64,000 nt of DNA. Origin: Acidaminobacter sp. Its GTDB lineage: Bacteria > Bacillota > Clostridia > Peptostreptococcales > Acidaminobacteraceae. The stretch covers positions 1 to 64,000 of the forward strand of contig NZ_JAOTSB010000012.1 of NCBI RefSeq assembly GCF_030247605.1, written 5' to 3'. Below the pieces are notes generated by a model. It had not been told where the DNA came from, did no database searches, and saw only the letters and a list, made by a program, of their open reading frames with translations. This document shows, piece by piece, positions 16,389-25,123 of this stretch; the stretch's first letter is position 1; each line of letters starts with the position of its first letter. Position numbers and translations under genes: made by a program.

Positions 16389-16631
16389 TTATACCTCTTT
16401 GGCCTTCAAATAACTGGCTACCTGATCCGCACCGACTTCGCCCACCATCTCATTGATCAAACCCTCAGTCAAATTTGAAAGACTCAGCAGTGTCGTCACC
16501 AGCGCTTCCATATCCCCTACATTCTGGTAACGCTCAATCATTTCTTTTAAATAAGCCTTTTGTTCAGCAAAAATTGTTTCCGTTCTCTCATTCTGAAATT
16601 CAAAAAATCTGTCATCAATAATTACGCGCAT
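16389..16631 (-). CDS. Small conserved-looking protein, unknown
   Basis: Eighty residues, no membrane segment and no cysteine, mostly helical by appearance (ERTETIFAEQKAYLKEMIERYQ). It starts MRVIIDDRFFEFQ with GAGG about seven bases before ATG 16631. It begins three bases after the stop of the large acidic protein gene, so the two are translationally linked and probably function together. I do not recognise the family. Confidence 0.7.
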   Translation of the reverse strand: MRVIIDDRFFEFQNERTETIFAEQKAYLKEMIERYQNVGDMEALVTTLLSLSNLTEGLINEMVGEVGADQVASYLKAKEV

Positions 16632-16634
16632 GAT

Positions 16635-18902
16635 TTACCTCTTCCTGAACCGGCTAAAAAAGCCTTTTTTTGCGGCACGTTCCTCAACCTGAAGCACAAC
16701 ATCTTCCATTTTGTTTTCAAGTTTGAGAAATTTGTCCTGCTCATTTTTTAATAAAATCTGGAAATTCCGGATTAATTCATCCTTGTTTTGCAGCTGATGG
16801 TCCTTGATCTCCAGTTGTTTCCTCAAATAGTCGATCTGCTCCTTCAAGGTATCGAAAACGAAGGACCATTCTTCAACGGACATATACCGCTCGCTATTCT
16901 GAGCGACATTCTTTTCGGCTGCAGTACCTTCGCTTTTCGCAGTCTCAGCCGCTTCCACACCAAAGCGTCGCTCCGCCTTATAAACCTGTTCTTCTTCTTG
17001 TTGTTGGTTACGATCCCAACCCCGTTCTTGAAACGTTTCCTGATTTCTATCCTGCTCCGCAGCACCAAAGACCTCTGCGGAAGCCCACTTGTACTCCGAC
17101 ACAGGTTGAGGCTCTGACGCTTCAGAAATGCTGTCTTCCTCGCTGCCTTCCTCACGAAGCTCCTTCAGCCAGCGATGTTCGTCCGTCCTAATGTCATCAC
17201 CAGGCTTCATGTGGTGAAGGTCAGAATCCACAATTAATCGGTCTGACGGCTGCCTAGTCTCAGGATCGGGCTTCAAGTCTTCTAACGGGCTGAGCGCTTC
17301 TTCTTCTTCTTCTTCTTCTTCTTCTGCTGCTGCTGCTGCTTTCTGAGGAGTCCAAGGGCTTTCTCCCTCTGATGCTGTGCTGTCCTCTGCTATTTCAGGT
17401 TTTTCCTCCGGCTCCGCTTCAGATTCCGACACTTCGTGAAAAGAAGTCACATATTGAAAATGACTGAATCTCTCACGATTTCTTCTGACGGGAGGATAGT
17501 CTGACGGCTGAGCTTCAGAGGTTTGCTCATTGTCTTCCCAAGTCGGCTTCAAATCAGGGCTGTTGTGATTGTATTCCGCTGGCAGGAATCCAGAAGGATC
17601 TCTCATTGCAGGCAAAACCATTTTAGGCTGATCAATAGTATTTGTCAACTGTTCAGAGGCATCAAAATGCTCCTGAATGACATCAGGCTCAACTTCCGGT
17701 TCTGGTTCGACTGCAGAATCCGGAGCTGTTTCCTTCACCTCTTCATTCAGTGTCTCTACATCAATTATTAGCGAATCAGCTGAGTTATTCTCAATATTTA
17801 CCGCTTGTTCTGGTTCTTGCTCAGCCTCTGATGACTTGACATCCTCAATTTCAGAATGGATTTCAGGTTCTTTCGACATATCGGCAAAACCGTTAAATTC
17901 TTCATTAGATGAACCGGCTTCGCCAGAATTGACTTCGTCACAATTCGAATCATCAATTTGGTTGTCCTCAAGATGATCTTCAGCAAGAATGTCTTCATCA
18001 AGAGTGTCTACATCAAGACTGCCATCATCAAGACTGTCTTCCTCAAGTTTCTCTTCCTCAAGACTGCCTTTCTCAACACTCACTTCTTCAACACTCACTT
18101 CTTCAACACTCACTTCTTCAACACCGTCTTCCTCAAGATCATCTTCATCAAAATCATCTTGCTCGAGATAATCCTCAGCGTATTCCTCATTTAAAATCTC
18201 AATCAATCTTGATTTTAAATTATGTGGTCGAATTTCCCCCATATCGCTGTAATTCTCATTTAAGATTCGGATCAGGCGCTCCTGAAAATCCTCATGATCG
18301 ACATCAAGTTTGAAAACTTTCTCCAGAGCTGGAGTGTCTTGAGTCTCCTTCTCAGAGGCCTTCAGCTCGGCAGCAGTCTGTTTACCTTGTACAGCTTGAA
18401 ACTGTTCCGTATCAGACCGCATAGCAGCTTCCTCCCCATTAAAAATTAAACTTTCCATCTCAGATCCCTGCAGATCATCTGAAGCATGTACTTCAGGCGG
18501 CTTAGACGGTGTTTCATCAAATTGGGTCACTACCACAGCTGTGTGTTGCGTCAAAGCCTCAACCTTTGCCAGAAGCTCCAGCATTTTTTGATGGCGCTGA
18601 CTTTTGAATATGTCAATTTGTTCAGGTGGCACATCGTCTTTGGGTTCGCGGAACAGGATCGCCTTGAGTTCTACATCCGATGGCATATTATCAGGGACTT
18701 CAATCTCATTGTTGTTCCAATCAATGCTAAGGCTTGACTGGGATTGCTCAGGAGTCCCAAGAGTCTCGATCAGCGGTTCCATTTTCTTAATGACTTCCTC
18801 TACTTGTTCAGGAGGTGTCGGTTTTAGATCAATCCGCAAAGAAGCATTGTTCTTAAGCCTGAATCTGCCAAGCAAGTCATCTTCAGCAAACTTTTTTCTC
18901 AT
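16635..18902 (-). CDS. Very acidic repeat protein with C-terminal coiled coil
   Basis: 755 residues, not recognised. Residues 1-50 form a folded-looking N-terminus (AEDDLLGRFRLKNNASLRIDL). Most of the middle is low-complexity and rich in Glu, Asp and Ser. It includes pentad repeats of the type VEEVS (three copies) followed by related LEEDS/LDDGS units, and a run of about nine Glu next to five Ala. Residues about 675-745 form a coiled coil (QIDYLRKQLEIKDHQLQNK), and the end is basic (KKGFFSRFRKR). The start ATG 18902 has GGAGGTG seven bases upstream. It follows the adenosyltransferase, CobW and shell-protein genes on the same strand. A scaffold-type role is only a guess from its architecture. 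Confidence 0.8.
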   Translation of the reverse strand: MRKKFAEDDLLGRFRLKNNASLRIDLKPTPPEQVEEVIKKMEPLIETLGTPEQSQSSLSIDWNNNEIEVPDNMPSDVELKAILFREPKDDVPPEQIDIFKSQRHQKMLELLAKVEALTQHTAVVVTQFDETPSKPPEVHASDDLQGSEMESLIFNGEEAAMRSDTEQFQAVQGKQTAAELKASEKETQDTPALEKVFKLDVDHEDFQERLIRILNENYSDMGEIRPHNLKSRLIEILNEEYAEDYLEQDDFDEDDLEEDGVEEVSVEEVSVEEVSVEKGSLEEEKLEEDSLDDGSLDVDTLDEDILAEDHLEDNQIDDSNCDEVNSGEAGSSNEEFNGFADMSKEPEIHSEIEDVKSSEAEQEPEQAVNIENNSADSLIIDVETLNEEVKETAPDSAVEPEPEVEPDVIQEHFDASEQLTNTIDQPKMVLPAMRDPSGFLPAEYNHNSPDLKPTWEDNEQTSEAQPSDYPPVRRNRERFSHFQYVTSFHEVSESEAEPEEKPEIAEDSTASEGESPWTPQKAAAAAEEEEEEEEEALSPLEDLKPDPETRQPSDRLIVDSDLHHMKPGDDIRTDEHRWLKELREEGSEEDSISEASEPQPVSEYKWASAEVFGAAEQDRNQETFQERGWDRNQQQEEEQVYKAERRFGVEAAETAKSEGTAAEKNVAQNSERYMSVEEWSFVFDTLKEQIDYLRKQLEIKDHQLQNKDELIRNFQILLKNEQDKFLKLENKMEDVVLQVEERAAKKGFFSRFRKR
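17297..17340 (+). repeat. Trinucleotide microsatellite in the acidic protein gene
   Basis: About nine TTC units run into about six TGC units. Translated on the minus strand they give the poly-Ala/poly-Glu segment. Unit changes would keep the frame and alter protein length only. Confidence 0.85.
18073..18123 (+). repeat. 15-bp tandem repeat in the acidic protein gene
   Basis: Three exact copies of a 15-base unit, AACACTCACTTCTTC, encode the VEEVS pentads on the minus strand. Further diverged units extend to about 18000 and 18150. Confidence 0.85.
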
Positions 18903-18942
18903 AGTGACACCTCCTGTCTTTTCTGTCAGTCAATCTTCTTTG

Positions 18943-19497
18943 CTAAAATTCAACTATTTCATAATTTTCTTCGACAAATCGAGACAAGGCATAAAACAAA
19001 TCAGACAATCGATTAACATATTTCAAAAGCTCATCGCTTATTTCTCCGTGTTTATAAAGAGGTACCATGAGTCTCTCTGCCCGTCTGCAGACAGTCCGGC
19101 AAATGTGAAGATGCGCGCTGGCTTTATTATCTCCCGGAATGATGAAATAACTGGGCGTCTCAAAAGTTTTTAAATAATCGTCAATGGTGTCCTCAAGAAA
19201 ATCCACATCCTCTTGCTGAATGGTCGTCTTTAGAATACTCAGATCCACAGTGGCGAGTTCAGCGCCAACATCAAACAGCTTCCTCTGGATCTCATGAAGC
19301 AGACTCGTGGTCTTTGCATCCGTAATATAATGCTTGGCAAGACCTATAAAACTATTCAGCTCATCGATCGTACCATAGGCTTCAACACGGGGCTCATCTT
19401 TATAGACATTAGTCGTATCATACAGATTGGTTTTTCCGCCGTCACCTGTACGCGTATAAACCACCATTTCTTCCGGTGTTCTATGATCTTCCTTCAT
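18943..19497 (-). CDS. PduO-type ATP:cob(I)alamin adenosyltransferase
   Basis: Makes adenosylcobalamin from cob(I)alamin and ATP; cytoplasmic trimer; 184 residues. Motifs are VYTRTGDGGKTNLYD (ATP-binding N-terminus), YGTIDELNSFIGLA and CRRAERLMVPL. Start ATG 19497 is chosen over the inner ATG because GGAGGTGGAGATAAC precedes it. It lies 42 bases after the CobW-type gene and downstream of a PduT-like shell protein gene. In pdu operons this enzyme serves B12-dependent diol dehydratase, but no B12-dependent enzyme is in the window. Confidence 0.92.
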   Translation of the reverse strand: MKEDHRTPEEMVVYTRTGDGGKTNLYDTTNVYKDEPRVEAYGTIDELNSFIGLAKHYITDAKTTSLLHEIQRKLFDVGAELATVDLSILKTTIQQEDVDFLEDTIDDYLKTFETPSYFIIPGDNKASAHLHICRTVCRRAERLMVPLYKHGEISDELLKYVNRLSDLFYALSRFVEENYEIVEF

Positions 19498-19539
19498 GTT
19501 ATCTCCACCTCCGTGGTCACCTTTAGTTTCTGAATGGCA

Positions 19540-20466
19540 CTAATTACTGAGTTTCATCTCTGTTCCCATTTCAGTCTTCCATGCCTGGTCGACGACCCTG
19601 ATAATCTGTGGTCCAACTTTAGATAAGAACACCAGGGTTGATGCCTCAAGCATCTTCTCAGTTTCAGCAAAATCGATGGTGCGGCTGACCACGTCCACTT
19701 GAAAACGACCTTCCAGCGTCTCGACGAAGCCCTTGATTCTGTAAGCTGATGCGGATACAGTTTCCAGGAATCGAATCAAATTCCCCTGAGGTACCGGCGC
19801 CTGATAGGACAGCATAATGGTCTTTGGCTTGTTGTCTTCTGTGTTGTAACTCTCTCTGAGCTCAGGCACAAAAACCTGATCGATCCCCTTTTCAATAAAG
19901 CTAAAATCCAAGTTGAAATAGCTGCTGCGCATCATCCGAATTTTGGGCTGGATGCTGACAATGACAGATTCTACTTCGAGAAGTGCTTCTTCGCTGACGC
20001 GGTCAACTTTATTGAGAATGGCGATGTCAGCGCACTCAATTTGCCTTTTTAAGGTAACCAAATCACTGATCTGCTCCATGAAGTGCAGCGCATCTACAAT
20101 GCAAATGGTGCCTGCATAGTCATATACCTCAGGACTCTCCACCCCGACGACTTCAAGAATTTCAGCAATATTGGAGGGATCCGCAAGGCCTGAGGATTCC
20201 ACAAAGACATAATCCAGGTCATAAGCCGCCATTTCATTGAGCGCTCTGATGAAGGACAGTTTAAGACATGAGCAGAAGATTGAGCCGCGGTTCAGCTCGA
20301 TCATAGTCAGCTCATCAGACTCCAGAATTGGACCGTCAATGGAAACGCGGCCAAATTCATTCATTATAATCCCAATTTTTTTATCCGGAAAATGTTCCAG
20401 CAGGGACTTTAAAAAGGTAGTCTTCCCGGCACCTAGAAATCCGGATAATAGAAAAAGCTTAATCAT
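19540..20466 (-). CDS. CobW/P47K-family GTPase
   Basis: G3E-family metal chaperone GTPase of 308 residues. Walker A is SGFLGAGKTTFL, switch-region residues are ESSGLADPSNI, and the guanine-specificity motif is AILNKVDR. The metal-binding CXCC site of typical CobW/COG0523 proteins appears as FCSCLK, that is, CXC with the third cysteine missing. The C-terminal domain (from about 220) is the usual CobW_C type. ATG 20466 (MIKLFLLSG) has AAAGGAG seven bases upstream and is preferred to the GTG eight codons earlier. Its place between a shell protein and a cobalamin adenosyltransferase suggests a cobalt or cobalamin-related role. Confidence 0.88.
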   Translation of the reverse strand: MIKLFLLSGFLGAGKTTFLKSLLEHFPDKKIGIIMNEFGRVSIDGPILESDELTMIELNRGSIFCSCLKLSFIRALNEMAAYDLDYVFVESSGLADPSNIAEILEVVGVESPEVYDYAGTICIVDALHFMEQISDLVTLKRQIECADIAILNKVDRVSEEALLEVESVIVSIQPKIRMMRSSYFNLDFSFIEKGIDQVFVPELRESYNTEDNKPKTIMLSYQAPVPQGNLIRFLETVSASAYRIKGFVETLEGRFQVDVVSRTIDFAETEKMLEASTLVFLSKVGPQIIRVVDQAWKTEMGTEMKLSN

Positions 20467-20562
20467 AATTTTACTCCTTTGTCTAATCACATTCTGTCTT
20501 TGCCGCCGCTATTGCTGTGTATACAATTTAACATTGCTTTCTTTCACATAAGAGAAACAAAG

Positions 20563-21111
20563 CTATTTCAGACTGTCAATCAGTCCCTGGTCTGGCGACG
20601 GAATGGCAATAGCCTCTTTAATTTTATCCGGATTTCCGATTTTTTCAACCCCAACGCGAAGTGCATTTTCAACTGAAGCGACATCACCGGTAAAAAGCAC
20701 GACAGCCTTTCCGCCCAGCCCGAGACTGACATGAAGTTTGAGAAGCCTGACATTAGCTGCTTTTCTAATGGCATCCGCACCGAGGAACCCCATGGCCAGA
20801 GTCTTGGTTTCCAAAATACCTAGTGCCTTGATCTCACTCTTGTCCATGATGCCATGGATGGATTCAAGGACACCATCGGCAATATTAGCTATAACATCTG
20901 CTTCCAGGACATGCTTCCCACCTGCTGCTTTTCCCGTCTCCACGGCACTTGTTACCGCTGCCACATCTCCCGTTATGATGGCGAGGTACTTGCCAATGCA
21001 CGTCATCCGCGCTTCAATCACCTGAACCTGCGCTCGTTTGAGCATGGCGTCCAACGCCTGAATGCCTGCAGCTATGCTGCTGAGTTCCAAAATTCCTATT
21101 GCGTTTGGCAT
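20563..21111 (-). CDS. PduT-like tandem BMC-domain shell protein
   Basis: Bacterial microcompartment trimer (BMC-T) protein of 182 residues with two BMC domains, about 1-90 (AIGILELSSIAAGIQALDAML) and 95-180 (ALGILETKTLAMGFLGADAI). The first domain has EARMTCIGKYLAIITGDV, placing Cys38 where PduT binds its pore [4Fe-4S] cluster. The overall match to PduT is clear along the length. The gene overlaps the end of the GGDEF/HD-GYP gene by 16 bases, with TAGGAG seven bases before ATG. No other shell proteins or encapsulated enzymes occur in the window, so this is an orphan or satellite shell gene. Confidence 0.9.
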   Translation of the reverse strand: MPNAIGILELSSIAAGIQALDAMLKRAQVQVIEARMTCIGKYLAIITGDVAAVTSAVETGKAAGGKHVLEADVIANIADGVLESIHGIMDKSEIKALGILETKTLAMGFLGADAIRKAANVRLLKLHVSLGLGGKAVVLFTGDVASVENALRVGVEKIGNPDKIKEAIAIPSPDQGLIDSLK

Positions 21112-22997
21112 ATTATTTCACTCCTATCATACCATGACATTTTTAGGACTTCTTCTACAAAAAGTCTGCTGAGGACCGGATCGAACTGTTTGCCTGAGTT
21201 TTTGATGATTTCATTGACTGCGGTCTCCGGACTTAGGGCGGATCGGTATGGCCGGTCACAGGTCATGGCGTCATAGGCGTCCGCCAGCTGGATCATGCGG
21301 GATTCCAGGGGAATCTGGTCACCCCGGAGGCCTTTCGGGTAGCCTGTCCCATCCCAGTTCTCATGGTGGGCTAAGGTCAGATCCGCGATTTCAGACATGT
21401 CGTTGACCGCGCTGAGGATTCTGTATCCAATTTCAGGGTGACGCTTCATTTCGAGCCATTCGTCATCACTCAGCGAGCCGCTCTTATTCAGCAAATGCTC
21501 ATAAATAGCAATCTTCCCGATATCGTGCATCAATCCAAAGGTTTTCAGTGCCTCAACCCGCGTATTCATGAACCCGTAAGCTGAGCCCAGAGCACCGCAC
21601 AGCTGGCTGACCCGCCTGGAATGAAGTTCCTCCCTTGGATTCTTCTCGTGAAGCGTGTTCAGAATTGCTTGAACGATCTGGCCCCGCATGCTTGGCCCTT
21701 CATAGAGCTTATTGGAGTACATCATGTTCTCGGCATCCTTGAAGACTTCTTGCGTTAACTCATCCGACTCATGCTTCACAGAGAAACCAATGGAGATCGA
21801 GATCATGATGGAATCGATTTTCTCATTAAAACTGGCCTGCTTGATGCGCTCCACCACTTCTAGAGCGGTCTTTTGATCCGTCTTAGGGAGCAGCACGACA
21901 AATTCATCCCCACCCCAGCGGGCAATGATATCTTCTGACCTGCAAACGCTTCTGAGGATATCCGCCGTTTTGACCAGCAGTCGGTCGCCCATTCTGTGTC
22001 CAAAGGCATCGTTGGTGATTTTAAGTCCGTTGACATCACACATTAGAATCGTAAGCGGCAGGTTGCGTTCTGTATCCAGACGGTCCATTTCCACCTCAAA
22101 GAAGCGTCGGTTATAGAGACCCGTGAGTTGATCGTGATAGCTGAGGAACCTGAGTTCATATTCAGATCGTTTTCTGACGGAGATGTCGTTAAAAATCTGA
22201 TAGGCCCCTATGACCTCATCCCCAATCAATACCGGCACACCCTTCATGCTGACTTCTCGAACCGCACCCGTATTGTTGAGGCGTTCCGTTTCGAGCTCAA
22301 AGGCTTCGCCTTTGAAAAGTTTATCTGTCAAAGACTTGGCATCCTCAAATTTGGAAGGCTCAGTCAGGATGGCATCTGGTTCTTTAAACCTGAGATCCTC
22401 ATGATAATAGCCAAACAACTGCACAAACCGTTCATTAAGATCAACCACTTGCCGATGGTGATTTAAAATTAAAATCGCATCCGTAGAATTTTTGAACAGC
22501 GCTTCAAATTGATTTTTTTGCAGCATAATTCCGTTTTGTGCCGACTGACTGATAAACAGGGACTCTTCCAGCTTTTGGTTCATTGCCTTAAGTTTATTCT
22601 GATCCTTTTTATATTCTCTGCTGTTATGGCGGATCCTATACAGCAGCATGTTGATGCCTGCCATCAATTCACTCAGTTTTGAGGCTTCATTGACCTCCAG
22701 CATTTCGAGTTCGGGATTGTTCAAATCCACTTTTCGAATGTGGTCCTCAACCGCTCTGAGCGGTTTGATATAGAACCTTCGGTGATACAGTATTGAAAGC
22801 ATTCCCAGCAAGGTCATCAGAACGAGAATGACCAAATAGGCGGTCATCATAGGCGAAAATCCGGTTCCAGACTCGGCCCCCGGTGCCAAAAAGCGATAGC
22901 TGTAGCCTACGACTGCCAGGATGCTGAGAACTATGGCTGTCATCAGTAATTTGTATAGGACGGAAGCTAACTTCATCAATTTCACCAGCCTTTGCAT
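21096..22997 (-). CDS. Membrane PAS-GGDEF-HD-GYP c-di-GMP protein
   Basis: Cyclic-di-GMP signalling protein, 633 residues. Two membrane helices (about 12-36 and 50-70) bracket a very short outer loop, followed by a HAMP-like region (75-125), a PAS domain (165-275), a GGDEF domain with intact GGDEF at 362-366, and an HD-GYP phosphodiesterase domain with HD at 491-492 and GYP at 552-554. Both catalytic centres look intact, so synthesis and hydrolysis may be alternated. Start ATG 22997; ATG at codon 8 is an alternative. Overlap with the shell-protein gene suggests shared transcription. A consensus promoter for the divergent Fur gene begins 22 bases upstream. Confidence 0.88.
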   Translation of the reverse strand: MQRLVKLMKLASVLYKLLMTAIVLSILAVVGYSYRFLAPGAESGTGFSPMMTAYLVILVLMTLLGMLSILYHRRFYIKPLRAVEDHIRKVDLNNPELEMLEVNEASKLSELMAGINMLLYRIRHNSREYKKDQNKLKAMNQKLEESLFISQSAQNGIMLQKNQFEALFKNSTDAILILNHHRQVVDLNERFVQLFGYYHEDLRFKEPDAILTEPSKFEDAKSLTDKLFKGEAFELETERLNNTGAVREVSMKGVPVLIGDEVIGAYQIFNDISVRKRSEYELRFLSYHDQLTGLYNRRFFEVEMDRLDTERNLPLTILMCDVNGLKITNDAFGHRMGDRLLVKTADILRSVCRSEDIIARWGGDEFVVLLPKTDQKTALEVVERIKQASFNEKIDSIMISISIGFSVKHESDELTQEVFKDAENMMYSNKLYEGPSMRGQIVQAILNTLHEKNPREELHSRRVSQLCGALGSAYGFMNTRVEALKTFGLMHDIGKIAIYEHLLNKSGSLSDDEWLEMKRHPEIGYRILSAVNDMSEIADLTLAHHENWDGTGYPKGLRGDQIPLESRMIQLADAYDAMTCDRPYRSALSPETAVNEIIKNSGKQFDPVLSRLFVEEVLKMSWYDRSEIICQTQ

Positions 22998-23018
22998 GAT
23001 CGCCTTAAGATTACAAAT

Positions 23019-23047
23019 TTGACATCAATTCCGTCAGGTGTTATAAT
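23019..23047 (+). promoter_or_regulatory. Consensus sigma-A promoter of the Fur-family gene
   Basis: TTGACA, 17-base spacer, TATAAT, both perfect, about 90 bases before the start codon. Confidence 0.85.
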
Positions 23048-23139
23048 TTTGTCATCATTTCACAAGTTATTTCTTTTCAATGCCAATTGAATGTGACGTT
23101 TTAGAGTTCACAATTTACAAGCACCGGAGGTGTATTCAC

Positions 23140-23550
23140 TTGAAAAACGCAACCACCATGCTGATGGAAAACGGCATAAAACCCTCCTATCAGCGAATCC
23201 GAATCCTCGAATATTTAATGTCCCACCGCACGCATCCTACGGTCGCTGAAGTATATAATGGTCTGATTGATGAAATTCCAACACTCTCAAAAACTACCGT
23301 TTATAATACTTTAAAGCTTCTGATCGAGCATCAGATCGTAAACGAGATTCTCATTGAAGAAAAAGAAGTGCTCTATGATGTTGCAGAGGAGGATCACGGC
23401 CATTTTAAATGTGTCTCCTGCGGTGATCTCATTGACTTCAATCTCAATGAAGCGCCGCCAGCGGTTCCGACTGGCTTTGTTGTTCAGTCCGTGCACGTGT
23501 ATTACAAAGGTTTGTGCAATAAATGCAGCGGTAAACAACATAAGGAATGA
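23140..23550 (+). CDS. Fur-family repressor, PerR-like
   Basis: Metalloregulator of 136 residues. The winged helix covers 1-80 (GIKPSYQRIRILEYL, then PTLSKTTVYNTLKLL). The dimerisation domain has two CXXC pairs, CVSCG and CNKCSG, forming the structural zinc site, plus a regulatory His/Asp site (DVAEEDHGHFKC). Length and the DHGHFKC sequence fit PerR better than Fur or Zur. The start is TTG at 23140 because GGAGGTG lies about eight bases upstream; the frame runs 20 codons further without a site. It is a single gene under a consensus promoter, likely a peroxide or iron/manganese sensor. Confidence 0.88.
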   Translation: MKNATTMLMENGIKPSYQRIRILEYLMSHRTHPTVAEVYNGLIDEIPTLSKTTVYNTLKLLIEHQIVNEILIEEKEVLYDVAEEDHGHFKCVSCGDLIDFNLNEAPPAVPTGFVVQSVHVYYKGLCNKCSGKQHKE

Positions 23551-23660
23551 CACTGACAAAAAAATCCAGGTATTTAACAATTTGAAATTGGCGCGCTGGC
23601 AAGTCCATTCAGGATATTGCAGCCTACCAATTTCTTTTTATTTTTTGAGGCTCGCGGTTC

Positions 23661-24278
23661 CTATACACCCTCAAGGAGCAGCGCTCGCACCGGTGATGCT
23701 TCGGCCCCTTCAATTCTGAGCGGCAGCGCTATCAGCCTGTAGCTCCCGTAGGAGACAGCCTTGAGCCGCAGTCCCACCAGCAAAGCACATCCGCGCTCAA
23801 ACAATAATTCAATAATTTCCCGTTCATGACCTTTTTTCAGCGCCAGCGCATCCAAGCCTACACCCTTGACTCCAATCCGGGCCAGATATCTCGCGGCTTC
23901 CAGTGTGAGCTGTACCTCCAACCCTTCACCCGCCTCCAAACTGTTTCGGGTTTTGATCAGGATAAACTCCCCAGCTTGGATTCCAAACAGCGCAAGATCG
24001 GTTTCCACAATTTCATCCCCGGCTGTGGAGAGGTCAACCAGCCGGCACGTGGTCAAAACACAGGTTGGACTCATGAGATCTACACTGTCTCCATCCGGTC
24101 TGGCGAGGATAGGGGCGATCAGATGAGTGCCTGTTCTTAGGTCAATTTCAAGACGACTGCGCGGCAATTCATGAGCTTCAAGCGCTGCCTGATGACTCAG
24201 AAGCGGTTTCAAATTCTGGTCGTGCTGCGGCAATGGCATCTCTTCGTGTATCCGCATTGAGATATCGTAATACTTCAT
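23661..24278 (-). CDS. Cyclase-family protein with degenerate metal site
   Basis: Member of the kynurenine-formamidase-like cyclase family, 205 residues. The usual metal motif HXGTHXDXP reads RTGTHLIAP: the first His is Arg and the Asp is Ile. Only THL and later residues remain, so classical metal hydrolase activity is doubtful. Other family positions are present (KTRNS, GVGLDAL, with GCALLVGLRL at the later strand). It starts at ATG 24278, preceded by AGGGGTG, and lies 18 bases after an ArsR-like regulator gene in one operon. Two other family members in the window (28556 and 33249) keep more of the motif. Confidence 0.75.
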   Translation of the reverse strand: MKYYDISMRIHEEMPLPQHDQNLKPLLSHQAALEAHELPRSRLEIDLRTGTHLIAPILARPDGDSVDLMSPTCVLTTCRLVDLSTAGDEIVETDLALFGIQAGEFILIKTRNSLEAGEGLEVQLTLEAARYLARIGVKGVGLDALALKKGHEREIIELLFERGCALLVGLRLKAVSYGSYRLIALPLRIEGAEASPVRALLLEGV

Positions 24279-24296
24279 GAGGCATCACCCCTCTTT

Positions 24297-24878
24297 CTAT
24301 TCCTCGCGGATCGCGCTGCACAGAAATTGATATGTACTGCATACTCCCTCGGTACAGGATCGTTCCATATATTTCTCGACGAGTTCCGTCATTTCACCAT
24401 AGAATTTCTCGTAGTCTTTTTGTTCCAGCTTCAATGCATTGTGGATCAAAAAGCCTGAGCGATTTTCAGAGGTGGTTGGCTGCTGTTTCTCCACCTTTTT
24501 TCTGATATTGTCTATGAATGTGTCTCTATAAGCATTAAAGGTTGATATATAGAGGTTTTCTGACTTTGAGTAAACTGAACTCCGGACTTTGTCAGAGATG
24601 TTCGAATAATCTATGACGAAAGAATCCACGGAAGTCTTATAAAATTTTGCGATAATCCCATTGATCTCTTCTGTGTGATCCAATTCTAAAATGCCTATGC
24701 TGAGTAACTTTTGAACGTGATAATGCACTTTAGCGGGTGCGAGTGTCAGCGCATCTGCAATCTGCTTGGCGGTAGCGGGTCGATTGAGATGGTGGAAGGC
24801 TTTAAAGATTGTCAATCTAAGTGGGTCTGACATTATTTTGATCTCTTCAGGGGATTTTAAAATGCGTTCAGTGCCCAT
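24297..24878 (-). CDS. ArsR-like winged-helix regulator
   Basis: DNA-binding protein of 193 residues. The winged helix covers about 5-75 (SDPLRLTIFKAFHHLNRPATAKQIADALTLAPAKVHYHVQKL). The C-terminal part is a longer helical ligand or dimer domain (KYMERSCTEGVCSTY) not typical of small metal-sensing ArsR proteins. ATG 24878 is favoured over GTG 24887 by the spacing to AAAGGGTG. It is divergent from the copper operon, with a 19-bp dyad at 24983-25001 between them, and leads an operon with a degenerate cyclase-family protein. The ligand is unknown. Confidence 0.85.
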   Translation of the reverse strand: MGTERILKSPEEIKIMSDPLRLTIFKAFHHLNRPATAKQIADALTLAPAKVHYHVQKLLSIGILELDHTEEINGIIAKFYKTSVDSFVIDYSNISDKVRSSVYSKSENLYISTFNAYRDTFIDNIRKKVEKQQPTTSENRSGFLIHNALKLEQKDYEKFYGEMTELVEKYMERSCTEGVCSTYQFLCSAIREE

Positions 24879-24936
24879 ATACTTCACCCTTTCTTATAAA
24901 GCACAGCATGTTTTATTTTTTTGATCGTTTAAGACA

Positions 24937-24965
24937 ATTCTAAACATTTTTAACGGACTTGACAA
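24937..24965 (-). promoter_or_regulatory. Promoter of the ArsR-like gene
   Basis: Minus strand TTGTCA, 17-base spacer, TAGAAT, about 60 bases upstream of the start codon. A dyad GACAAT-7-ATTGTC lies just upstream at 24983-25001. Confidence 0.65.
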
Positions 24966-25025
24966 GATGTACAGAAAAGTTTGACAATTTATTTGATTGT
25001 CATGATTTGTCCATATATGATCACT

Positions 25026-25080
25026 AATGTACATAAATGTCCACAAATGTCTTGACAATTATGTTGATAAAGATTATCAT
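25026..25080 (+). promoter_or_regulatory. Copper operon promoter with three phased repeats
   Basis: TTGACA (25052-25057), 17-base spacer, TATCAT (25075-25080). Directly upstream are three AATGT units at 25026, 25036 and 25046, exactly 10 bases apart (TAATGTACA, AAATGTCCA, AAATGTCTT). They are likely the binding sites of a regulator contacting one DNA face. Confidence 0.75.
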
Positions 25081-25123
25081 TAAGGTGAAATCAGAAGGTA
25101 GCGTTATGCTTGGAGGAATAAAT

